Positions 9,126 to 16,932 of a stretch of DNA of 57,249 bases are shown one piece after another (within the stretch, counting starts at the first letter, position 1; the number at the start of each line of letters is the position of its first letter). The stretch spans positions 1-57,249 of the forward strand of contig JAIRUI010000086.1 of the NCBI GenBank assembly GCA_031254455.1, in the 5' to 3' direction. The position numbers and the translations under genes are program-made. Source of the stretch: Chitinispirillales bacterium (GTDB lineage: Bacteria; Fibrobacterota; Chitinivibrionia; Chitinivibrionales; Chitinivibrionaceae). The notes beneath the pieces were generated by a model. It searched no databases and was not told the DNA's origin. It saw nothing but the letters and a program-made list of their open reading frames with translations.

Positions 9126-9350
9126 ATGAATAAGCGCTCACAAGATTTCGGTAAAAAAGAAAAGGTGTTGAATTACGCTTGTCAAACATATCAACTTTCA
9201 CGACCGAATAAAGTCGGAGCGGTTATGGCTTTAATTCGTGAATGCCAGCCGGACACAATATCGCGACGGCAAAAATGGTATTTTGAAAACGCATATACCG
9301 AAGCCAAAAATTACCAAATTAAACGGGAAATTGAAAGATTGAGTAAATAA
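9126..9350 (+). pseudogene. N-terminal remnant of MjaI-type restriction endonuclease
   Basis: A 74-aa product whose first 60 residues (QDFGKKEKVLNYACQTYQL; PNKVGAVMALIRECQP; KWYFENAY) resemble the N-terminus of MjaI-family type II restriction enzymes as I remember them. Those enzymes are much longer and carry their nuclease core further on. The remainder is missing, and the frame closes after REIERLSK. The gene sits 2 nt after the methyltransferase remnant and 1 nt before ruvB. Together the two look like a former restriction-modification pair shrunk by deletions that kept the ruv operon readable. The family assignment is from memory and moderate; an intact small protein of unknown role is the alternative. 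Confidence 0.5.
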
Positions 9351-9351
9351 A

Positions 9352-10401
9352 GTGGAATACACACGCATAATAACTCCGGTCGCACAGAATGACGACAGCG
9401 AATTGGACAGGACGTTGCGTCCGCAAACGTTTGCCGATTTTATAGGACAAGAACAGTTGAAGCAAAACCTGTCGATTTTCGTAGCGGCGGCAAAAAAACG
9501 CGGCGAACCTATCGACCACATACTTTTTTCGGGACCTCCGGGACTTGGCAAAACTACTTTAGCGAGAATTCTGGCTAACGAAATGGGCGTAGATATTACG
9601 ACGACATCCGGTCCGGTGCTTGAAAAAAAAGGTGATTTGGCTGGAAATTTAACCGGACTTAACGATAAAGAAATATTTTTTATTGATGAAATTCATCGCC
9701 TTAATCGGGTTGTAGAGGAAGCTTTGTATCCCGCAATTGAAGATTTTGTGTTTGATATTATGACGGGAGAAGGTCCTGCGGCAAAATCGATACGCCTTCC
9801 GCTAAAACGATTTACGCTTGTCGGCGCAACGACAAGAGCCGGACTGATTACGTCGCCGATGCTTGCGCGCTTCGGATATGTCGGGCAAATGAAATATTAC
9901 ACCCCCGACGAAATGCAAAAAGTCGTTATGCGTTCGGCAAAACTGCTCAACATTCCTTGTGAGCCTCAAGCCGCTTTAGAATTGGGAAAACGCTCGCGCG
10001 GGACGCCCAGAGTAGCCAACCGCCTTTTGCGGAGGGTGAGAGATGTCGCCGATGTCCGCGGAAACGGAACTATTACGACGGATACGGTTTCACAAACCTG
10101 CAAAATGCTTGGAATAGACGATATAGGACTTGACGAAATGGACAGGGCGATTTTGACGACAATCGCACATCATTATGGCGGCGGACCTGTCGGAATAAAA
10201 AATATCGCGGTCGTAATCGGCGAGGAAACCGACACGATAGAAGACGTTTATGAACCGTATTTAATCCAGTGCGGGTTTCTAAAGCGCACCCCGCAAGGAC
10301 GCGAAATCACTGAAAAGTCGTACAAAACGCTCGGATTAACGCCGAAAGTTAAAACAATCGGAAATAACGCCGTGCAAACAAGTATTTTTGATGAATACTG
10401 A
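9352..10401 (+). CDS. ruvB: Holliday junction branch migration helicase RuvB
   Basis: RuvB is the hexameric AAA+ motor that drives branch migration with RuvA. The 349-aa product has the N-terminal LRPQTFADFIGQ motif, Walker A GPPGLGKTT (residues 61-69), Walker B IFFIDEIH (108-115), sensor 1 GATTRAG, an arginine-finger region, and the C-terminal winged-helix domain (VVIGEETDTIEDVYEPYLIQ, GFLKRTPQGRE). The start is GTG at 9352, directly after the restriction-gene remnant. In most genomes ruvB follows ruvA directly or nearly so. Here about 875 nt of degraded DNA separates them. Confidence 0.97.
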   Translation: MEYTRIITPVAQNDDSELDRTLRPQTFADFIGQEQLKQNLSIFVAAAKKRGEPIDHILFSGPPGLGKTTLARILANEMGVDITTTSGPVLEKKGDLAGNLTGLNDKEIFFIDEIHRLNRVVEEALYPAIEDFVFDIMTGEGPAAKSIRLPLKRFTLVGATTRAGLITSPMLARFGYVGQMKYYTPDEMQKVVMRSAKLLNIPCEPQAALELGKRSRGTPRVANRLLRRVRDVADVRGNGTITTDTVSQTCKMLGIDDIGLDEMDRAILTTIAHHYGGGPVGIKNIAVVIGEETDTIEDVYEPYLIQCGFLKRTPQGREITEKSYKTLGLTPKVKTIGNNAVQTSIFDEY

Positions 10402-10414
10402 AAGGAATAAATAT

Positions 10415-10630
10415 ATGTATTTTTCAGAGATAGGACGGTTTTTATTGGTGGCGGGAGTTTCAATTGCGATTGTCGGCGCTTTGTTTTTGCTTTCCGATAA
10501 ACTTCTTGTCGGACATTTGCCGTTGGATATAAATGTAACCAAGGGAGATTTTAAGATTTCATTCCCGCTGATGACTTGCATTTTGTTGTCGCTAATATTG
10601 ACCGTAGTAGTAAATTTTTTCTCAAAATGA
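10415..10630 (+). CDS. DUF2905-type small membrane protein
   Basis: A 71-aa protein with two hydrophobic segments (IGRFLLVAGVSIAIVGALFL and a second near residues 50-67). Between them is the family-like stretch LPLDINVTKGDFKISFPLMT. The ATG at 10415 is chosen because AAAGGAAT lies 8 nt upstream; an earlier in-frame ATG at 10388 overlaps ruvB and lacks a ribosome-binding site. DUF2905 genes are often found beside ruvB, which supports the call, but the function is unknown. Last gene of the ruv cluster. Confidence 0.85.
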   Translation: MYFSEIGRFLLVAGVSIAIVGALFLLSDKLLVGHLPLDINVTKGDFKISFPLMTCILLSLILTVVVNFFSK

Positions 10631-10648
10631 AAAATTTTATTTTTCATT
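10626..10648 (+). terminator. AT-rich perfect hairpin after the ruv cluster
   Basis: AATGAAAAAT and ATTTTTCATT form a perfect 10-bp inverted repeat around a TTT loop, overlapping the stop codon of the DUF2905 gene. It has almost no G/C and only A/T-rich flanks, so it is a weak candidate for an intrinsic terminator rather than a sure one. Confidence 0.35.
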
Positions 10649-10674
10649 AGAGTAATAAATGTATATTAATAAGT

Positions 10675-10680
10675 TATAAT
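10675..10680 (+). promoter_or_regulatory. Candidate -10 element for the GH9 pair
   Basis: A consensus TATAAT lies 36 nt before the GTG of the first GH9 gene, in a very AT-rich 85-nt gap. No convincing -35 hexamer sits 16-18 nt upstream. The promoter is only suggested. Confidence 0.3.
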
Positions 10681-10716
10681 TGTTATGTACTAAATCCTTA
10701 CGAGAGGAGTTGTTGA

Positions 10717-12438
10717 GTGAAAAATTTTTGTAAAACGGCCGCTATCGGTTTATGTGCTGCCGCGTTGTTTTCGGTGCAGGCGCAAATATTTGTCCGAAGC
10801 AATTTGGCAGGATACTATCCGAATGCCGAAAAGAGAATCGTGGTAATGTCTTCGTCCGATATTTCCGCAAAGCCGTGGAAAATTACCGATGAAAACGGAA
10901 CGGTCGCCGATGAAGGTAAAATTGGGAAAAGCATTGCCGGAAAAGGCGACCATTCTCCACTGGCTTTCAATTATGAAGTGTTTTTTTCAAAGATAAGCAA
11001 AGAGGGAAAATACCGGTTTAACATCGACGGCGTTGAAGAATCTTACCAGATAGCTGTAACGAAAAATCCGTACTCCGAAGCAATCTCGTCTTCTCTAAGA
11101 TGGCTGCGTACCCAAAGAAGCGGAACGAAAGACGTTTTAGACCGTCAACCGGCGCATTTCGGCGATTCGACGGCTTTTGTTTATTATCGTGAAGGTAAAG
11201 AAAAGGATTCCGAATGGAGCGAAGACGAAAACGGAAAAACGTTCGACTTGATGGGCGGGTGGTATGCCGGCGGCGATTTTACAAAAATGACTTCGCTTAT
11301 CGCATATACTTCTTATTGTTTGATTAAAGCGTATAATATCGCCCCTGAATCTTTTTCAAAAAAATACAGCAAATCGTCTTTAGTCGATATTCTTGACGAA
11401 GCGAAATTCGGTTTGGATTATCTTTTGAAGGTTATGCCTAACGATAATGATTTTATTGTAAATGTCGGCGGGTATGATTCTGAAAACGGCGTTCGTCTCC
11501 CTCATGAAGACATTATGGAAGGTAAGAGAACGGCTTACTCCATTTTAAGTTCTTCAGATATGGGGCTCGCCGCCGCGGCGTTAGCGGCGGGTTCTGCGGC
11601 TTTTAAAAGCATTGACGCGGCGTTTGCCGAAAAATGTAAATCTCAGTCGATAAAAATTTACAACAAAATTATCTCCGAAAAATTGGTTCCCGAGTGGCTT
11701 GAAAAAGATTATCCCCTGCATCCGGACGAATCGGACAAAGACAATTTACTTTTAGCAAGCGCGGAATTGTATAATTTAACCGGCGACGCGGATTATCTTT
11801 CAAAATCAAAAGCGTATTCCGATAAACTCGAAGCGGCCGGCTGGGCTGGCTGGGAAGTTCTGAATATGCCGGCGCAGGCGCTTATAGCCGACAAACACAA
11901 CAATGCGAAAAAACTGTTCAAAGAGGATTTGGACGATTTTCTAAACAATCAAAACGAACAGGGAAACGTTTGGAAATTGCCTTTGGAATATACGGTAAAC
12001 GGTTTGTATAATTGTTTTGTTATAGGTATTTCCGCCGGACTCTATGAAAAAGCGTTTGGAGGAAACACATACGACGGTTTAGTTCTTGACGTGTTGAATT
12101 ATGATTTTGGACTTAACAATTGGGGGGTAAGTTTTACGGCTGTTCCAAGTATAAAACAGAGTGTAAAAAGATTTAATCTTCCGGTTTACAAACTTCAAAC
12201 TCGTCTCTTTCCAGAAGGGGCGGTGTCAATAGGGCCTTGCGACAGAGAAGCCCACGACGAAGAAAGTAAATGGATTTTGGACGATATTCGCGTTAACTAT
12301 TGTTATCCTTTCAACACGAAAGCGGTTGTGTTTTTAGACCACTACGACGATTATATGACTATGGAAGCAAGAATTAACGGCGCGGCGGAAAACATTTATC
12401 TTATGACTTTGGCTAACACGATTTTTGGTGGAAAATAA
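10717..12438 (+). CDS. Secreted GH9 family protein with an altered catalytic motif
   Basis: A 573-aa exported protein. The GTG at 10717 has GAGAGGAG 8 nt upstream and gives the signal peptide MKNFCKTAAIGLCAAALFSV, cut near QAQ. An N-terminal Ig-like CelD_N domain (about residues 24-115, starting IFVRSNLAGYYPNAEKRIVV) precedes a GH9 (alpha/alpha)6 domain (about 120-570). The GH9 signature GGWYDAGD reads GGWYAGGD: the first aspartate is Ala184, while Asp187 (the usual base) and the C-terminal acid Glu550 (MTMEARING) remain. Activity may be weakened or altered. It is followed 10 nt later by a second GH9 gene and is probably co-transcribed with it. The substrate is presumably beta-glucan or cellulose fragments, by family only. 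Confidence 0.88.
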   Translation: MKNFCKTAAIGLCAAALFSVQAQIFVRSNLAGYYPNAEKRIVVMSSSDISAKPWKITDENGTVADEGKIGKSIAGKGDHSPLAFNYEVFFSKISKEGKYRFNIDGVEESYQIAVTKNPYSEAISSSLRWLRTQRSGTKDVLDRQPAHFGDSTAFVYYREGKEKDSEWSEDENGKTFDLMGGWYAGGDFTKMTSLIAYTSYCLIKAYNIAPESFSKKYSKSSLVDILDEAKFGLDYLLKVMPNDNDFIVNVGGYDSENGVRLPHEDIMEGKRTAYSILSSSDMGLAAAALAAGSAAFKSIDAAFAEKCKSQSIKIYNKIISEKLVPEWLEKDYPLHPDESDKDNLLLASAELYNLTGDADYLSKSKAYSDKLEAAGWAGWEVLNMPAQALIADKHNNAKKLFKEDLDDFLNNQNEQGNVWKLPLEYTVNGLYNCFVIGISAGLYEKAFGGNTYDGLVLDVLNYDFGLNNWGVSFTAVPSIKQSVKRFNLPVYKLQTRLFPEGAVSIGPCDREAHDEESKWILDDIRVNYCYPFNTKAVVFLDHYDDYMTMEARINGAAENIYLMTLANTIFGGK

Positions 12439-12448
12439 GGAGAAAAAG

Positions 12449-14245
12449 ATGAAAAAAATTGTAATAATGTCTGTTTTTTTGTTTATAACGTTTATGGCGG
12501 GATGCCAATCGTCAAACGAAGCGACCGCTCCCAAAAAAAGCAAAGACACGGCGGTTTATGTCCGTTTTAATATGCTTGGATATACGCCTTCGCGTCAAAA
12601 AAGAATGGTGATAATGTCTGAGAAAAATATCGCCGGAAAAGAATGGTTTTTTGTAAACATCGAAACCGGCGATACGGCGCAAAGAGGTCGTTTGGACAAT
12701 TCGATCGGCGGAAAGTCCGGGCATGTGCCTATGGACTTTAATTACGTTATAGATTTTTCGGCTCTTAACAAAATAGGAAAGTATAAATTTGTGACCGAAG
12801 GCGTCGAATCGGTAATTATATCTATAGAAACAGATCCTTATTCATGGCTTGTAAGCGAACCGCTGCATTGGATGCGCGCGGCGCGCTGCGGTTCAAACGA
12901 CGCCGTTGACCACGGATTCTGTCATGGCGGAGATAAATCGTGTGTTGTTCATCACAGAGAAGGATCCGATAACGGTTCTTGGCACGACGACGGCAGCGGC
13001 AAAAAAATCGACGGTTTCGGCGGTTGGCACGATGCGGCGGATTATCTTAAATTTTCTCTGACGATAGGTTATGCGACATATTTCTTGCTTCGCTCTTACG
13101 AAATAAATCCCGAACTTTTTGACAATATGAAGCAATACAGTAAAACGGAATTTAACGATTTGATCGACGAAGCGAAATGGGGTTTGGATTGGCTTATGAA
13201 AACCATGCCGGAAAACGATACCAACGAATTTATTATTATGGTAGGAGATTCCGAAGATCACAACGCGGGATACCGTTTGCCGGAGAATGACGAATTTGAC
13301 GGAAAACGTCCGGCGCTTTCCGCGCTTTCTCCTCATCAAATGGGATATGCTGCGGCAAGTTTGGCGCTTGGCGCAAATATTTTTAAGAAACTCGGCAAAA
13401 AAGATATCGCACAAAAATACGAAAACAAATCAAAATTGATTTTCAGAAGAGCGACGTCTAAGGACGCGGTTCCGATGGCGGCGCTTAACGACGAAGTAAA
13501 CGTGTTTTACGGCGACGAGACGGTGAACGATAATTTGGAATTGGCGGCTGCGGAACTTTATAAACTTACAAACGACGATTTTTATAAAACCGAATCGATA
13601 AAGTATCAAAATTTGGCGAGAACGGCCGGATGGCGCGCTTGGGAATCGGTAAATATGCCGGCTCATGCGGTCGTTATGCAGTGGGATCCGATTGCAAAAA
13701 ACGATTTATACGCCGATTTGGACGAATTTTTGACCAATTCGCGCAGAAGCGGAAATATCTGGGGCGTTCCTATGAAATACGTTTGGGGCGGCTTGTACTC
13801 GTATATAGGCGTCGGTTCGACGGCTTTGGAATTTCAATTGCTTACCGGCGAAAGGAAGTACGAAGAATTGGGCAGGAATATGTTTGATTATTTGTTGGGC
13901 TACAACAACTGGGGAATATGTTTTGTAGCGACGCAAGACCCGCGTCTTGACGGGAAAACTATAACAGACCCGTATTCTCAAGTCTATAATCTTCAGGCGG
14001 ATAAATTTCCTACGGGCGCGATTTCCGAAGGTCCCGGAGACAGAATAAGTTGGGAAAAATTCAAGACATATTTCGGCTTTGACGTTGACGCTCAGCGCAC
14101 AAACAAGTTTAATACTATAGACGGAGTTTTCTTTGACAGCCGTAAGGACTTTATGTGCATGGAAACAACCATCGGCGGAGTGGCCGACGGAATATTCATG
14201 ATTGCGGTCGCTTCAAAATTCTTTGCGGAAAAAGACGAAGAATAA
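12449..14245 (+). CDS. GH9 family lipoprotein (endoglucanase-like)
   Basis: A 598-aa outer-surface or periplasmic lipoprotein. The ATG at 12449 is preceded by AAGGAG, and the signal peptide ends at the lipobox FMAGC (Cys19). A CelD_N Ig-like domain (VYVRFNMLGYTPSRQKRMVI) is followed by the GH9 domain. Both aspartates of the signature are present in GGWHDAADYLKF (Asp195, Asp198), and the acid is likely Glu572 in FMCMETTIGG. The region that usually contains the PHHR histidine motif instead reads GAISEGPGDR. The protein is clearly paralogous to its upstream neighbour (same order of motifs) but keeps the full catalytic set. Membrane anchoring suggests work on oligosaccharides at the cell surface. 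Confidence 0.9.
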   Translation: MKKIVIMSVFLFITFMAGCQSSNEATAPKKSKDTAVYVRFNMLGYTPSRQKRMVIMSEKNIAGKEWFFVNIETGDTAQRGRLDNSIGGKSGHVPMDFNYVIDFSALNKIGKYKFVTEGVESVIISIETDPYSWLVSEPLHWMRAARCGSNDAVDHGFCHGGDKSCVVHHREGSDNGSWHDDGSGKKIDGFGGWHDAADYLKFSLTIGYATYFLLRSYEINPELFDNMKQYSKTEFNDLIDEAKWGLDWLMKTMPENDTNEFIIMVGDSEDHNAGYRLPENDEFDGKRPALSALSPHQMGYAAASLALGANIFKKLGKKDIAQKYENKSKLIFRRATSKDAVPMAALNDEVNVFYGDETVNDNLELAAAELYKLTNDDFYKTESIKYQNLARTAGWRAWESVNMPAHAVVMQWDPIAKNDLYADLDEFLTNSRRSGNIWGVPMKYVWGGLYSYIGVGSTALEFQLLTGERKYEELGRNMFDYLLGYNNWGICFVATQDPRLDGKTITDPYSQVYNLQADKFPTGAISEGPGDRISWEKFKTYFGFDVDAQRTNKFNTIDGVFFDSRKDFMCMETTIGGVADGIFMIAVASKFFAEKDEE

Positions 14246-14351
14246 TCCGATCAAATGTTTTTAAGCGGAATGGAAAAACATAGAGTATATTTAATTTGTA
14301 AACGGTTTTAAAACATTCTCAACCTTCATATTAACCGTTATAGGAGATATT

Positions 14352-14648
14352 ATGAGTGTGAGAAATTTGTTTACAAAATTTGAAAACTTGGAAGCGGAAA
14401 TTACAAAACGAAGATATTCGACAGGAATTGTTTCGGAAATCGCAGTACAAGGTTTAGACGCAAAAACTTGTGATTATGCCGAGAGTTTGAAAAAGGTAAT
14501 AGAGAACGACGTTCGTCAATCAAAAGGCGTTAAAAACGCCTTAAATTGTCTTACAAATGAAGAACATTTACTTAAATTAGCCGTCGTCGCCAAAAACGCA
14601 TTGAGCGAGAAAGCAGGCGCAATTGCCGCGAAAAAAAAGATAATTTAA
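14352..14648 (+). CDS. First gene of accessory island; candidate frameshift donor
   Basis: A 98-aa helical protein (MSVRNLFTKFENLEAEITKR) with no recognised family, starting after a TAGGAG ribosome-binding site. Its 3' end contains A8G, which includes a dnaX-like A AAA AAG heptamer (14633-14639) in the zero frame. The -1 frame stays open from there into the next gene. A -1 slip would therefore give a protein of about 237 aa: 96 residues of this gene plus 141 of the next frame. That two-gene arrangement resembles tail-assembly chaperone pairs (gpG/gpGT) of long-tailed phages, but sequence similarity to them is not evident. Confidence 0.65.
   Translation: MSVRNLFTKFENLEAEITKRRYSTGIVSEIAVQGLDAKTCDYAESLKKVIENDVRQSKGVKNALNCLTNEEHLLKLAVVAKNALSEKAGAIAAKKKII
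14633..14639 (+). other. Candidate programmed -1 ribosomal frameshift site
   Basis: The heptamer A AAA AAG lies in the zero frame as codons AAA AAG just before the stop at 14646-14648. After a -1 slip the next codon is GAT at 14639, and the new frame is open to 15064. There is no strong stem-loop downstream and only a weak SD-like AGCAGG upstream. A homopolymer indel error is the main alternative. Confidence 0.5.
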
Positions 14649-14701
14649 CCCCAAAACTTCCATTCGAAGAATTCATCAAACATTGTGTAGGAGGAGACGA
14701 T

Positions 14702-15064
14702 GTGGTAAATAGCCGTCTTAGGACGCAGCCTCCCGCCTGGCGGTTTGAATTTACTCACATTTCCGACGATTTGTTTTGGCACGAAGCGAAAGTTTGGCTT
14801 AATCATGTAGAAGCGATAAAATTTCTTGCTCGTGTGGACAGAGACGCGTTTATGCTGGACGGCCGCAGGCAGTATCAGGCAACTACAAGTTATCAGATAG
14901 AACAGGAGGACGGCGGTGTCGTTTCGGCGATTGAAGCGGTAATCAGAGTGCAGGAAAAATTGAAATTGGAGCAGGAAGAACAAACGGAAATAGAAGAATT
15001 AACTGCGAAAGTAAACGGAGTAAAAATAACGGTGAAAAGGAAAATGGAGGAAGAAAATGTCTAA
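14702..15064 (+). CDS. Island protein, probable frameshift partner of 14352 gene
   Basis: A 120-aa protein from the GTG at 14702, which has its own AGGAGG 8 nt upstream. The same frame is open back through the end of the preceding gene, so it may also be made as a -1 fusion. The N-terminal half (AWRFEFTHISDDLFWHEAKV) looks globular. The C-terminal half is an acidic/basic helix (EKLKLEQEEQTEIEELTAKV), probably a coiled coil. No family recognised. It overlaps the next gene by 8 nt. Confidence 0.65.
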   Translation: MVNSRLRTQPPAWRFEFTHISDDLFWHEAKVWLNHVEAIKFLARVDRDAFMLDGRRQYQATTSYQIEQEDGGVVSAIEAVIRVQEKLKLEQEEQTEIEELTAKVNGVKITVKRKMEEENV

Positions 15065-15239
15065 ATTAGACAGATTTGTGAATGTGAAGTATAATCAGCG
15101 ACTATCAAATTTTAGCGATATTGATTATGACACGGTTGTTATAATTTCAAACACAATCGTTGGAAAAGGTAACGCCGTATTTGGTCCCAAAAGTACAGAA
15201 ACCAAACCGACTGAACCGACGGTATTTACTGCTGTCTAA
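15057..15239 (+). CDS. N-terminal part of tail-fibre-like protein (frame break)
   Basis: A 60-aa frame (MSKLDRFVNVKYNQRLSNFS) with a GGAGG ribosome-binding site, ending in a Thr/Pro-rich stretch (STETKPTEPTVFTAV) that looks like a linker rather than a C-terminus. The +1 frame is open from 15145 and continues as a plausible protein to 15624. The two pieces are probably one gene separated by a frameshift near 15200-15240. Whether this is a mutation, a sequencing error or recoding (GTC TAA A at the stop) cannot be decided here. Confidence 0.5.
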   Translation: MSKLDRFVNVKYNQRLSNFSDIDYDTVVIISNTIVGKGNAVFGPKSTETKPTEPTVFTAV

Positions 15240-15624
15240 ATATATCCGTACACATTGGCAATATTATGTTCCCCCTTCTAACGCAATATCGTTTTCTGAA
15301 AATCCGGATTGGAACCGTATTACAGATTGTGCGGCGATACACATGGGAAATTTCGGGAAAAACGTAATAGTAGAAGGAACACAATATAGATTTCGTTTAG
15401 GTCTTCCGGATCACGTTCATGACATATCTGTAAGAGGCAATGAGTGGCAAGAGTGGACAAACGATGGTGATAGATTAACATCTTTAGAAACAGACCGCAC
15501 GAAGCATAATACAAATTCAAATCTGGTACCGCAAGAAGCGATAAACAATGATTATGATACAAATACGAACACATACCCGATGCGTATAAAAGCAAATTAC
15601 GTAGAATTATGGGTAAAACCTTAA
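15160..15624 (+). CDS. C-terminal part of tail-fibre-like protein
   Basis: This frame encodes up to 154 aa, but the only start near its 5' end is a TTG inside the preceding frame. It is therefore better read as the continuation of the gene starting at 15057. It has VIVEGTQYRFRLGLPDHVHD, TSLETDRTKHN and NNDYDTNTNTYPMRIKANYV, ending ELWVKP. A second copy with the same order of motifs lies at 24015-24361, which shows that this reading frame is real. The His-containing DHVHD turn and beta-rich pattern recall tail-fibre or collar-type domains, an impression rather than a family match. Confidence 0.6.
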   Translation: MEKVTPYLVPKVQKPNRLNRRYLLLSKYIRTHWQYYVPPSNAISFSENPDWNRITDCAAIHMGNFGKNVIVEGTQYRFRLGLPDHVHDISVRGNEWQEWTNDGDRLTSLETDRTKHNTNSNLVPQEAINNDYDTNTNTYPMRIKANYVELWVKP

Positions 15625-15636
15625 AAGGAGGGTTAT

Positions 15637-16536
15637 ATGAAGAAAGCATTATTTTTAATATTAGCGTTATTGATTTTTTCCTGTACGGATACAGGAAATG
15701 TGAAAGAGCCTGATAATCCAATCGACTCAATCAATCAAAACCACCAAATTATAGAGTTAATAAGAGCAATATCCGGCTCAACGACAGAGAAAATAAAAAA
15801 AGAACTAAATATGTCTTTTATAAGGCATGTAAGTCGTGAAAATGGAAGTAATTATGACGTTTACAGAAACGAGAAAGGTCTTTTGTTGAAGGTGTTTGAA
15901 GATACTGATTTTCTTAAAATCAGTATGGACGTAGAATATTGGAAAAACAAAAACAATGTCAATAATTATGTTCAGCAATTTATTTGGTCATACTGGGACG
16001 ATACATGGAATACACAAGAAAGATTTCCAGAAACAAAAAATGAGTTTATAAATATTTTTGCTCAAAACATAGACCAAGCAGAATTCGAAATACTGAGATC
16101 GTATGGAACAGAAGGTGTGTTTATGGTTCTTTCACTTGGTGAAACTATCTATAGTGCAATGCTCTTACAGAATTTAATAGTATTATGCGAAGAAGAGATG
16201 ATGGAACAGCCAGATGAATTTGCAAACGTGTCGGAATGTGTTCAGTATTACGAATCGGAGGATCAACTATTATTGTTTAATTCAGTAGAAGATATGGCAA
16301 ATTTTGTATATATGGACAAAACGATACGTTTTTATCGTCCACAATCAAATGGCAATCCTGAATTAACTCCGAAGGAAGCTATTGAATATTTTTCAACAAC
16401 AAATATAATTTACAGAGTGTTCACTGACATAGATTTGTACATTACTGATGATGGCATTGCAAATTCTTGGAGTATTTGGTTGTATGAAGCAAAAACGAAA
16501 ACAGAATCCAATATTCGAATTCGCGGAGGATTATAA
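15637..16536 (+). CDS. Island lipoprotein of unknown function
   Basis: A 299-aa lipoprotein: signal peptide MKKALFLILALLIFSC with a lipobox (IFSC, Cys16), then a soluble domain rich in aromatic and acidic residues (SMDVEYWKNKNNVNNYVQQF, FIWSYWDDTWNTQERF). AAAGGAGG precedes the ATG. The stop overlaps the start of the next small gene (TAATG), suggesting translational coupling. It is one of five short lipoproteins in the island, which do not obviously share sequence with each other. No family recognised. Confidence 0.75.
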   Translation: MKKALFLILALLIFSCTDTGNVKEPDNPIDSINQNHQIIELIRAISGSTTEKIKKELNMSFIRHVSRENGSNYDVYRNEKGLLLKVFEDTDFLKISMDVEYWKNKNNVNNYVQQFIWSYWDDTWNTQERFPETKNEFINIFAQNIDQAEFEILRSYGTEGVFMVLSLGETIYSAMLLQNLIVLCEEEMMEQPDEFANVSECVQYYESEDQLLLFNSVEDMANFVYMDKTIRFYRPQSNGNPELTPKEAIEYFSTTNIIYRVFTDIDLYITDDGIANSWSIWLYEAKTKTESNIRIRGGL

Positions 16537-16835
16537 TGAGAAGAGTGCAAGATTTATTCAGAGACATACTGATAGAAGAATATGCAGCAGCACATAAACT
16601 ATTTGAAAATTATAATCCTGTTGCAGGTTTACCTGCTCGTGAAACAGACTGGCTACATCGTAAAACTAAAGAAGAACACTTAGATACGAAGTTCGGATAT
16701 AGCGAATCGAGAGAAATAGTGACTTCGCTTGAAAATCCGTGGTATGCTGAAGATACTAGCTTTGAACATCGCGGTCGCAGAACCGTATATGCTCCGGAGA
16801 TTGTAATTGAACAGGAAAACTCATCGAACGAATAA
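16536..16835 (+). CDS. RVQDLF-type small island protein, copy 1
   Basis: A 99-aa protein starting MRRVQDLFRDILIEEYAAAH, with YNPVAGLP and a C-terminal RGRRTVYAPE. The same framework (RVQDLF.DI, H.A, YNP, GR.T.Y) recurs in the gene at 23636-23887, so the two are paralogues. In both cases the gene follows a lipoprotein directly, here by a 1-nt overlap. No signal peptide, so probably cytoplasmic. Function unknown. Confidence 0.72.
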   Translation: MRRVQDLFRDILIEEYAAAHKLFENYNPVAGLPARETDWLHRKTKEEHLDTKFGYSESREIVTSLENPWYAEDTSFEHRGRRTVYAPEIVIEQENSSNE

Positions 16836-16932
16836 TAAAAGTGTTTTAGTGAAAATCGCAAAATTGCCGCATGAAATTGTAATGTAAAATAATTTAAGCG
16901 GACAATTAACTTTAAATAAAAAGGATATGGCA

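Noticed and set aside
12893..13414. 173-aa minus-strand frame inside the second GH9 gene
   Set aside because: Antisense shadow of a well-supported enzyme; the sequence has no protein-like pattern.
14352..15064. Firm call as gpG/gpGT tail-assembly chaperones
   Set aside because: Only the frameshift architecture fits; no sequence similarity is recognisable and no tape-measure gene follows.
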